Shown here: piece by piece, positions 44,765 through 54,402 of the stretch
Position numbering within the stretch: position 1 is the first letter of the stretch
How the letters are laid out: every line of letters begins with the position of its first letter
Source of the DNA: Cryptomeria japonica
Lineage: Eukaryota > Streptophyta > Pinopsida > Cupressales > Cupressaceae
Direction: 5' to 3'
Length of the DNA stretch: 64,000 nt
NCBI RefSeq assembly: GCF_030272615.1
Contig: NC_081414.1
Span: 824,303,396-824,367,395 of the forward strand
The notes under the pieces: model-generated
Told to the model about the DNA's origin: nothing
What the model saw: only the letters and a program-made list of their open reading frames with translations
Database searches by the model: none
Made by a program: the position numbers and the translations under genes

Positions 44765-45927
44765 GCACTAAAGAGAGAGAGAAGATTTTGAATTTTAGAG
44801 GTAGCAAATTTCAGTAAAACCAGCCAATCTTCTAGATTTAAGCTGTTAAATGCAATCATGACAGTCTCCCGAAATTTCAGAAAAAATGTCCGGGACCGTG
44901 GCGCTCGGGGTGCACACGGTCCTCGCAACTTTTTTCAAAATTTGAAGGGATGAAAGTTATGATGATTTTATAGCTAACCTGAAAAAATTGAGTGATTTTA
45001 CGATCTGTAGATAGGCCAAATTAAAGTTGCAATCTCAAAATTGAACCCTACCCAGATTGTCGAAAAATGCAAAATTTGAATTTTGAAAAAGAGAGGGAAA
45101 CTGAAATTTTGAATTTTATGATTTTAGAGGGAATACCAAAAGCAATGCAAGTTTTGGATTTTAAAAATTGACTTAATTTCACGCAAAATTCGATTTTGAA
45201 AGCGGAAATCAAAGTTGTTGTAATTAAGCACTTAATTTCAAAAGTCACAAATTGCAAAAATTTGAATAAATTACTGAAATTTCGAATGAATGATAACACA
45301 CTTTTCAGATTTAGGACTGTAAGAAACACAATTTTGACACAAATTTCAATTTCAACAATTTTTGAATGATTAGAAGCCTTAATCCAAGCAATCGCTAGAC
45401 CAACTTTGACTGTAATTTTGAAGGTGTTAAAATTGATAAAATCAGCCAAAATTTTGGATTTTAGCAGAAAAATACAGTAAGATCTCGCTCCCGAAATTTC
45501 GGAAAAAATGTCGGGGACGATGGCGCTCGGGGTGCACACGGTCCTCGCAACTTTTTTCCAAATTTTCAGGGATGAAAGATATTATGATTTTATTGCGGAA
45601 TCCAAAGTTACAGCTGATTTGGAGATGTTTTGATCAATGAAATTGTCGGACAAAGGTTGAATCAAGAGGGTTTCAAAAATTAGGGTTTTGACACTTAACC
45701 ACTTAATTTTCAAAATTAAAGCACAAATATGAATTGATAATTTGCAAGAGAAGGGTAGACCTGAAACAAGCATCAACAATTAAACATTTCACAAGTTTAA
45801 TTACTTAAAAAGAAAATTTAGGGTTTTTATGCAATTCACCTCTAAAATTTTGCAAAAGATCAAACATGGAAATGTAATCAAGGAATCCAATTTTCAGATC
45901 TAACTATGAATAATCAGAAAGGATGTT
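44765..45927 (-). other. Untranslated leader of Element 8 with duplicated ~110-bp module
   Basis: 1.2 kb without coding potential. The segment 44866-44975 is repeated at 45486-45595: ctcccgaaatttc, then the GC-rich hairpin ggaccgtg...cacggtcc, then gcaacttttttc...gggatgaaag. A related sequence is also present in both LTRs. aattagggtt...aaccacttaatttt stem-loops occur (for example 45680-45725). Confidence 0.75.
44893..44922. repeat. GC-rich hairpin in the Element 8 leader
   Basis: GGACCGTG and CACGGTCC are perfect 8-bp arms around a 14-base GC-rich loop. A second copy at 45514-45544 has the same loop and right arm but a mismatched left arm (ggacgatg). Confidence 0.75.
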
Positions 45928-45943
45928 CACGTTGGGTTCACCA
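45928..45943 (-). promoter_or_regulatory. Primer binding site of Element 8
   Basis: Minus-strand TGGTGAACCCAACGTG starts three bases after the LTR end. It has the TGG start expected of a tRNA-primed site; I do not assign the tRNA species. Confidence 0.8.
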
Positions 45944-45946
45944 AAA

Positions 45947-47223
45947 TGTAAAGCAGAAAATCACGATCGAACCCTAGTTGCTCTCCCCTCTTCGAACTCC
46001 AAGGAGAGAGAAGGGAGGTTCACTAGGGTTGATGGTTTTCACTTAGGGGAGAGACTTTACATTCAAAAGAGGGGTTGAAACCCACAAGATCCAATCCCAC
46101 ACAATGCAAGATTGGATGCTAAATGTGTTTCAAGGGTTAAGAAAGCAAGGCTACCCTCTTTTGTAAAGAATGTTGATAGAAGAATTAAGCTAGGAATGCA
46201 TAGAAAGTGATGAAGATTCGCTTATAAACTGAGATAGGGATATAGGATGAAGCTGGGGACCTGGAATTAGTAGTAAAATGTCGATACGGCGCTGTCCTGC
46301 AAATTTGAGCAAAAGTTGTCGGGACGATGGCGCCCGGCGTGCACACGGTCCTCCGAAAAATCCGCGAAACGAAGGGGGATTTGTTCGTCTCTGCACAAGG
46401 ATTCTAGATCTTCAATTTCAGCCGCGTACCTGCAACCTACACACAGAAAATCGAAGACGATTGGGGGGTTAGGGATTAGGGGTTTGCCTTTAGGTCAAAC
46501 CCCGATTTTGGAATTAACCAAGAAATGAGAAATTGTTGTAAATGTAATGTAAAACAAGTACTAATACCTTGTTGTAAGGATGTTTGTATCCTTATGTGCG
46601 AAGGTATAGATGTTGTTGTTTGTTGTATTGTTGTATGTTGTATGTAGCATGTAGTATGTGATCTCCTCTTCAATGGTTGAATCCTTGTCTTGAATGCAAC
46701 ACTTAGCCTTGAATGGAGACTTAGAATGATCAATTGCTTGAAAGAATGCTTGAATGCTTGAATGCTTGAATATAGTTTCCACACTTTTTCCCTCATGTAT
46801 GTATATATCCAAATGAGAGAGGAAAATGTAGTTTATATACTTGTCATTTAGGGTTGATAGACTGATTTTCCCGGCCTTAGGCCGACCAGGAAATATAATT
46901 TTCCAATTTGCAAACATAAAGACCCGAAGTCCAAAAGAGACCGGGCCCAAAATAGGACCCAGGGACCAGGGCGCTGGGCACCATGGTCCTGGAGGACCAG
47001 GGCACTAGGCACCATGGTCCTGGAGGACTAGGGCGCTGGGCGCTCTGGTCCCACCTCCCGGGACAGCAGGGTGCAAAGGAGGTTCAGGCCAGGGTGCAAG
47101 AAAATGCAGTTTTTGGTGTCATAATTAGGTTTCGGTGTCTCCATTCAGGTTGCGTGTTACGTCACCATCGTGAAGACCGAAATGCAGTCAAAATTACAAG
47201 TGTCACAATTTTAGGACGCTACA
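45947..47223 (-). repeat. 5' LTR of Element 8
   Basis: 1277 bp, plus strand tgtaaagcag ... gacgctaca. It is 62 bp longer than the 3' LTR because of two additional 31-bp units (46965-47026). Confidence 0.93.
46965..47026. repeat. Two tandem 31-bp units in the Element 8 5' LTR
   Basis: Unit accagggcgctgggcaccat... at 46965-46995 and 46996-47026, followed by a third, diverged start. They add palindromic accatggt and ggtcct...aggacc sequence to the GC-rich hairpin region. The 3' LTR has a single version. Confidence 0.88.
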
Positions 47224-47228
47224 CCCTC

Positions 47229-47278
47229 TTCTTTCAAGTGGCAAATTGGCTAAGGTTCCTAATTTTCCACTTTATACA
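47229..47278 (+). repeat. 3' LTR of Element 7, terminal piece
   Basis: ttctttcaagtggcaaattggctaag-type sequence matches the end of the 5' LTR (32705-32755). It becomes continuous with 39384 when Element 8 and one ccctc copy are removed. Confidence 0.85.
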
Positions 47279-49470
47279 AACTTTCTTAGATCTTCATGTC
47301 TTTTAATATAACATCTACTTCCAAAATTTTTGAAATATTTAATAGTAGGAGCGTGAAAAAACCATAACTCATAAGGATTCTTACGAGTATCACCTTTGAT
47401 ATTTACCTGGTTAGGAGTGTATACTACAATACTCATAACTTCTCTCCAATACACATACGACACGTTTCCTTCAATCATCATGGTTCTAGAAGCTTCTTGA
47501 ACAGTTCTATTCTTTCTTTCCACAACAAATTTTTGTTGTGGTGTTCTAGGAGAAGATACTTGTCTCTTCAGAATATTCATTAAACTCATTGGAAGTGAAT
47601 TCTCCACCTCTGTCAGATCTCAGACATTTCAACTTCAATCCAGTCTTAGTCTCAACCATATCTTTGAAAATATTGAACTTCTCCAATACTTCATAATTCT
47701 CCCTTAAGGAGGTAACTCACATCATCCTTGAATAGTCATCAATCAACAACATGAAATACTTGACACCCTGCAAGCTTTTCACTCTAGAAGGGCCACATAA
47801 ATCAATATGCACAAGATCAAAAAATCCATTAGAATTATACTATTTTCTCTTATAAGTAACTCTTGTCTACTTTGGTAATTGACATTCCTTACATACCAGA
47901 TTACAGGGTTTCATCACCTTAGGTAGATGTCTTACTACTTGAGTATAACTTATCTTAACCATGCAATCAAAGTTCACATGACACATTCTTCTATGCCATA
48001 ACCAACTTTCATCACTCTAAGCAATCAAGCAACTTTTACCACCAACATTCAAATGAAAGATGTTACCTTTTATCTTTGTACTTGATGCAATCTTAGTTTT
48101 GAAGATACTCAAGATCTTACATTTGCCATTCATGAATTGAAAGTTATATCCCTTATCAACCATCTAATCAACACTTAAAATATTATGCTTTAAACCTTCA
48201 ACATATAAGACATCATCAAAATTATACTTACCGTCAAGAGAAATAGAACCTCTACCACGGATTACACAAGATTTGTTATCACCAAATATTACCACACTGC
48301 CATCATACTTTTCCATATTCACAAACTTACTCTTATCACTTGTCATATGATGAGAGAAACCACTGACAATTACCCATTTATATTTTTCCTCAACTTTAGC
48401 AGCTAGGAATTTTCCCTCATTAATGCATCTTGTAGAACCTATAGTTATTGGATCATCTTCCTTGATAGAAATGAACACAAATTCATCTCCTAAACTTTCC
48501 TTATCAGATTTATCATTTGTCACACCTTCATCAATAACACAATAACACTTCTGATATTTAGGCTTATATCGCTTAATGGCTTCTTAGGAATTCTATCCCT
48601 TTCTGGACACCTTGATGCAAAATGTCTTATCTTATTACATGAAAGAAATTTAAGAGGTAACTTTCCTTCATACTTACCAACACCTTTCGATAATCTTCTG
48701 GCAATAAGTGCTTCAATATCCTCAATCTCTCTCTCTTCATCTTCCATCTCTTTCTCATTTCTAGATACTCTTGTAGAACTTTATCCTAGATCATATCTCT
48801 ACTTCCCAGATACAATAGCTTTGAATACAGATTCAGTCATAGGAAGAGAGTCACCAAACTAACTCAGCTCAAAAGAAGCAAGCTTGCCAATCAATATATC
48901 TCTTGTCACATTTGTCACAGTTCGGATCTCATCAATAGAAGCAAATTATGTTTGTAAGCAGGAGATAAGGATCTCAATGTCTTAGCAACAATCTCAGATT
49001 CTTCTAATACTCCATTGGCACATCTGATACCACACACAAGATCATTCACTTTCTACATAAAAGAAGTAATGTTCTCATCTTCACTCATCTTCAAGTTCTC
49101 ATATTTACCCTTCAATCTCTACAACTTAGAAATCTTCACATGACTATCACCTTCATGCAAGGTCTCCAATTTTATCAAAATTTTATGAGAAGTCTCTAAG
49201 TCCATCACATTAGTCATTTCAGAATCACTCAAGGCACTCAACAATGCTTCCTGAGCTCTAATATTATATTTTTCTTCTTTATCTCATCTGGAGTAATAGG
49301 ACCATTCTGAGGAACTTTATATACATTCTTAGTAATCTTCCAGCACTCTTCTCCAGTGCATCTCAAATGACATTGCATCCGGCTTTTCCAAAGAGTGTAG
49401 TTTGTTCCATCAAATTTCAAAGTATCCTTCTTGAAGGAAAAGGTTGCCATCCCAGATCTCCTCAAGCAGT
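47279..49470 (-). pseudogene. pol: Element 6 Gag, protease and integrase, broken
   Basis: From the 5' end: Gag start MATFSFKKDTLKFDGTNYTLW (49450), the normal copia Gag N-terminal domain; a stop-rich middle; a zinc knuckle at about 48640 with its first Cys lost (FLSCNKIRHFASRC); protease near 48390 (WVIVSGFSHHMT, where the catalytic Asp of the usual VDSG is missing); then GKGSI-like and VLYVEGLKHNILSV. Next come the integrase zinc region (WHRRMCHVNFD; CNLVCKECQLPK), core start HIDLCGP and YFMLLIDDYSR (47740-47810), and SPRTPQQKFVVERKNRT (47560), whose Glu corresponds to the third catalytic residue. Frame ends at 47279 where Element 7 entered. Many stops make it inactive. Confidence 0.85.
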
Positions 49471-49490
49471 GAATCTTCTTCTGGAGGATT

Positions 49491-49504
49491 GAGCTCTAAT
49501 ACCA
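49491..49504 (-). promoter_or_regulatory. Primer binding site of Element 6 (initiator tRNA-Met type, one change)
   Basis: Minus-strand TGGTATTAGAGC two bases from the LTR end; a single C-to-T change from TGGTATCAGAGC in Elements 1 and 2. Confidence 0.88.
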
Positions 49505-49506
49505 AT

Positions 49507-50426
49507 TGTTGGCAACAATGCAAAAAACTGAGAGGGGGGTGAATCAATTTGTCCAAAAACTTACTGCAACTTAAACCACAAATTAGATCTAATAATTAAT
49601 AGTTAAAGCATGAAAAAACACCACATCAATAACACACATAACACCAAGATTTTTTACGCATAAAACTTGGTTAAGGGAAAAGCCACTGTGGGAACCTACC
49701 CACAATGAGATAATACCCTTTTAGGAGTAAGTGAAATATTACAATGGGGAATGCACATGCATTCAGGCATACTGCCTAGAGCTCATTGCTCAAAATACAA
49801 AACCAGAAGGGCTACAACCCTTAGGGAAGGCTAACTACCTTACAAGAAGTCTCACTGACTTACAAAAACATTTGGATTATATCTGAAGTATCATGAACTG
49901 ATGAAATAGCATCTCAACATGCCTGAGTATAGTTTAGGTTAAGATCAATGGTCGATCTTCTCTGTAGCACACTTCTTCGCACAAATTTACATAAATTCAT
50001 TGCTACTAGATGATAAATACATTATTTGCTCAGAGCATACCTCACAAAATGATTATTACATTCATTTATACAAGTCATCAACCTATATTTCAAGGTTGGC
50101 TCACCACACGTTGCACACTACAAAAATATAATGATGCACACTACAATAATACATGCAAACCAAAATAATGTCGGTTAAGACATAGTCTGGACCTAAACAA
50201 CCACTGGAAATATGAAACACCTCCAAGAATTTTTCCTTGATCATCCACAACACTCTACAACACCATAAATTTCCTCATAACACAAAGAACAACACCAGAC
50301 GAGGAAAATATTTAATAACACGCACAACAATTAATGTGGACCACCAATACACATAGCACATGATCTAGAAACATCCACAAGCAACATGAATCACATCAAA
50401 CCAATTGCAACAACTCACATTACTAG
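49507..50426 (-). repeat. 5' LTR of Element 6, truncated by Element 9
   Basis: tgttggcaacaatgc... matches 28422-29330 and stops at cattactag (50426), where an LTR of another family begins. The rest of this LTR is beyond the window. Confidence 0.88.
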
Positions 50427-51037
50427 TGTATGGTTAAAATGTGGGAGATACCTGCATATGCAAGAAACACAAATCACACACACAAATGAGACATTACATT
50501 AGTGAAATCAAGAAATCCTAAATGCAAACTAATCTAATTGTTAGTCCAAGAAATCTCAAGATTACTAAGCCCATCCTATGCTCCTCTATCCCTAGAGATC
50601 TTCAAGATTCAAGGTAGCTCTCATTGAGGAGAGTGCTTGATATTTAGGATGTCAACCTAGAGAATGAGATTAAGTGGATGTGCTAAGGTCAAAATGGATG
50701 CAACTAAGATCTTAGCTAAGATGAGATGATAGATAAAGATGCAAGATGCAAGATGCAAGATGAAGATATGAAATGAGTTCCAAATAGAAAGATTAAGTAA
50801 ACTAATTAAGCTAATATGAGGATGAGATGTGAGAATTCTACAGAAATGGTATGGATTAAGCTAGCAAGATATTCTAAATATGTAAAAACTAAGCTATAAT
50901 GCAATTAAAATGGCCTAAATGCTTGGTGATGGGGATTCAGCTCCTTGATAACTTGCACAACATAATTAGACTATAGATTGGATGTAATAGAAGTGGATGG
51001 ATCCTTAGATTGAAGAAATGGGCTCTATTTATCATTT
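50427..51037 (-). repeat. 3' LTR of Element 9, R-U5 end
   Basis: Starts tgtatggttaaaatg, the complement of an LTR end ...cattttaaccataca. It is about 90% identical, in inverted orientation, to 51338-51942. It breaks off at gggctctattta (51037). Confidence 0.75.
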
Positions 51038-51942
51038 AATGCTCTTACAAGCCCACACTCCTAAACCATTATGGTTGTCCCTTTGACAATCTTTTATCCT
51101 TGCACAAGAGTTTACCTCTTGGACAATAGTCTGCTTCATTGGATAAAAGAATTATCCAATGATGTCACCCCTTGAAGCCTTCCCTAATACTCAATTAGTA
51201 TCTAATGCTTGCTTAACATCCCTTGATCCCTCTCAAGGTGACATTTGTCAACTTGGGATTGGATTGAATCCCTCACATGGATTGATAGCTTTAAATCCTA
51301 GCCCTTGTTGACATTGCTCAGGCTCAACCATCCATTTCTCTATTTTCTCTATAAATAGAGCCCATTTCTTCAATCTAAGGATCCATGCACTTCTATTGCA
51401 TCCAATCTATAGTCTAATGGTGTTGTGAGGTTATCAAGGAGCTCAATCCCCATCACCAAGCATTTAGGCCATCGTAGTTACATTATAGCTTAGTTTTTAC
51501 ATGTTTATAATATCTTGCTACCTTAATTCATATAATTTTCATAAGCATTATCATTTCTCATCCTCATATTATCTTAATTAGTCTTTCAATTTGGAATTCA
51601 TTTCATATCTTCATCTTGCATCTTGCATCTTTATCTATCATCTCATCTTAGCTAGGATCTTAGTTGCATCCATTTTGATCTTAGCACATCTCTTTGATCT
51701 CATTCTCTAGATTAAAATCCTAAAGATCAAGCACACTCCTTCAATGAGAGCTACCTTAAATCTTGAAGATATCTAGGGATAGAGGAGCATGGGACGAGCT
51801 TAACAATCTTGAGATTTCTTGGACTAACAACTAGATTAATTTGCATTTTTTATTTCTTGATTTCACTGACGTAATGTCTCATGTGTGTGTGTGATTTTTG
51901 TTTTATTGTAGGTGTAGGAATCCCCCATATTTTAACCACACA
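51038..51942 (+). repeat. 5' LTR of Element 10, lacking its first ~670 bp
   Basis: tcatttaatgctc ... ttttaaccacaca, equal to the complement of 57046-57440 in its first part and of 50427-51037 in its last part. It includes a ctataaatag TATA-like box near 51350. Ends CA before the primer site. Confidence 0.78.
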
Positions 51943-51947
51943 TAAAT

Positions 51948-51965
51948 TGGCGCCCACCGTGGGTC
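51948..51965 (+). promoter_or_regulatory. Primer binding site of Element 10
   Basis: TGGCGCCCACCGTGGGTC five bases after the LTR end; this TGGCGCC...GTGGG form is common in plant gypsy elements. Confidence 0.88.
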
Positions 51966-54402
51966 TAGACCCCTAAAATCAACTTTTTTCTAACAATTTT
52001 TTTTCGCGGGATTCACGCAAGTTCGTACGAGTGTTTCTTGTTTTTTGTATGGTAACCCATAATATTTCTTATGGGCCTTTGAAGAAACTCCTACGATTTT
52101 ATGGTGAAGATAGAGAGTTGTTTTCTATGTTATTCTATCCTCTATCTCTTTTCAAAGTTCATACGAGCTAATGTTTGAACTCGGACAAGCTAACTTTTTT
52201 CTCGTACGACTAAAATATTTTATCGTATGGTGCTATAGGAATTGTTGTATGGGTAGGTGAAAAACCTCATACGATTTTCTTCTTTAACAAAGGAGATCCC
52301 ACCATATGATATTTTGATTTTTCTAACTAGTGTTTTCTTGCATGTCTAACAGTTTGATGCAGGATTGAAAGAGTTAAAGTAGGATTTGCATTTAATTTTT
52401 CTAACTCTTTCAAATTTGGCTAAAATTAACTCATTTTCCTTTCAAGTTAAAAAGAACCTTATCTTCATTAGGGGTTTAAAAATCAACCACATCTTTCAAT
52501 TTGGGGTTTAAAAGGAATCAAATTTGCATTTTGCTTCTTGCAAGTTAGGTTCACACTTTAAATTTTGGGGTTATAAAAATAACAACAACAATCTTTATTT
52601 TCTTGCAAAGGCTAAAATTCACAATCAATACTTGTTTGCAAGATTAAAAATAACAATCCAAATTTCATTTGGGAAAGTGATTTCCATCTGAAAGCAACAT
52701 GCATTATTTTAAGTTGACCATGATTTCATTTCCTAGATTAGACAAACAAATTGCTTTGTGGGATAAAAGGAACACCATGCTTGTTGGAGAAACATCTCCA
52801 AAGAGGTCTTAGCCAATCATTTCTTTGAAAAGGGTTAAAAGGAACTTTTTTTGCCTTGTCTTGAAAGTGGTAGGTATATGCTCTCCTCTTAATTGGGTGA
52901 TCAAAATGCTAAACCCACTCTTTCATGCTTTCTTTTACTTTAAGCAATTAAATCCTTTAGAGGTCCTACCTTCCCGAAGCCTTGATGGGGATAGTGAGAA
53001 GGATACAAACCAAGTGGGAAATGACTTTATCACCAAGTATTCCAACCTACTATAATCAAATGTGGAGGCTGACGAAAATCCCTGACAACAGTTTTGCTCA
53101 GCAATTAGCCTTCCCCGAGTATCTTTAAGATACGTAAAGCCTTTGTTCTAAAGGCTGGGAAGCCTCCCAAGGGAGTTTATCACTGAAGACCGAATGGAAG
53201 CCTGATTACGAACCTTAGCATTAGAAAATTTGAGTTGATTCAGTTGCCAAACATTGGCAATATTATAGTGCAAGGGTGGGGAAGAATCCTCCCCCAAGAT
53301 AACTCACCATATATCTCCCAAGATAACTACCCAATTGTGAAGCAATTCACTTTGGGTTAATTTCTGGCAAAAGGCAAAAAAATAGGTACCCTCTAGGAGG
53401 TGACAAGGTTATTTGAGCTAACGGAGTATCGAGACTAGTGGGCTTGATATTGTTAATGACCCTTGAATAAAGAGTCTATCTGATGTGTCTTTTTATGTGA
53501 ATCAAACCTGTGATAACATTGAGGATTTGAAAACATCCTTACAAAAACATACATTCAATGTTTAGCATAGGGATGACCATTGTTTTCATGTGTGCTATGT
53601 CTTCTTGTGACAAACATTAAAACATCTTTCAAGTAGAAGTCAACCAAAGCAAAAATCAGTTCAAAACAAAAAGCAAAGAGCAACCTTAGAGAGAGAGAGT
53701 TTCCAAATCCAACAAGTACCTTTGTGAAAACAGTTTTCAAAACATCAACTATCTTGAAATAAGATTTCATCCAACGAGATTAAGGAATATCAAATAGAGT
53801 GATCAAAGGTTCCATCGTCCAAACAATCTTAGAAATACCAATACCTAGTTTGATCTCAAGTTGTCAAATTAAGTCTCTATATCGTGAGGCTTGACTCATA
53901 TCATTTGACACACTTTGTAGTGGGGGCAAATCAAACTAAACCTCTACTTGACAAGTAAGCTTGAGTTTTGAAACAGAGTATCCATCCAACAAATTTACAT
54001 CAACATTAATCATTTTGTGTGACCATTGCCCATATCTTGAGAAGAAGAAGTCTTCATCAAAATACTAAGTTGAAGAAGAGACAATCTGGTCCAAGGGCCC
54101 TTATCAAGAGGAGGAAATTTCTCTATATCAATAAACAACTTTGTCTCTCACATAGAGTATTCTTGCATCATATGCGCTTGTACATTCAAGGCAAATCCAA
54201 TGAATTTGATGAAGAGCCTTTGAGAAATAGAGATTTCACTCAGTATAGAGCTTTTGATTATCAAAAGAAAAAATTGGGGAAAGATCAATCCCACTTTCTT
54301 TCCTAAAATTTGTGTCACATACAACGAAGCTTGACCTGAGCCACCGACTCCACCAAGATCCCCAATAGAAGAAAAATAATTCACTACGATAGAGATATAT
54401 TA
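51966..54402 (+). other. Long untranslated leader of Element 10
   Basis: 2.4 kb between primer site and Gag. Small open frames (52825-53055, 54019-54306) show no known domain and are probably chance. Long leaders are usual in Tat/Ogre-type elements. No internal repeat stands out by eye. Confidence 0.55.

Larger units (their letters stand above)
39385..47223 (-). mobile_element. Element 8: complete non-autonomous gypsy Gag-protease element
   Basis: 7839 bp, minus sense. LTRs 39385-40599 and 45947-47223, target duplication ccctc, primer site, long leader, one nearly open Gag-protease-tail region, then polypurine tract. The LTRs differ by roughly 30 substitutions over 1.2 kb by eye, plus two extra 31-bp repeat units, so this is probably the youngest insertion here. 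RT, RNase H and integrase are absent. Confidence 0.93.
32035..47278 (+). mobile_element. Element 7: gypsy-type Gag-protease element, split by Element 8
   Basis: Plus-sense relative of Elements 3 and 8 with 5' LTR remnant 32035-32755, decayed primer site, leader, Gag-protease-tail (33927-37469) and 3' LTR 38269-39384 continuing at 47229-47278. No RT, RNase H or integrase follows the protease: the sequence goes directly to the polypurine tract. It lies inside the integrase gene of Element 6. The right end is tttatac/tttataca against tttaca in the 5' LTR, so the last few bases and the target duplication are uncertain. Confidence 0.82.
28422..50426 (-). mobile_element. Element 6: Sirevirus-like Ty1/copia element, split by Elements 7, 8 and 9
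   Basis: Minus-sense copia with 3' LTR 28422-29780, polypurine tracts, RNase H and RT (30130-31463), integrase-RT linker (31464-32034), then, after the Element 7 insertion, integrase, protease and Gag (47279-49470), a primer site and a 5' LTR (49507-50426) cut by Element 9. Gene order is Gag-PR-IN-RT-RH, the copia order. The integrase frame reads straight across the insertion point: ...HEDLRKF at 47279 and ARCDEGIFLGYS at 32035. Confidence 0.9.

Noticed and set aside
47229-47278. Considered as host sequence between two elements
   Set aside because: It matches the end of the Element 7 5' LTR and becomes contiguous with 39384 once Element 8 is removed.
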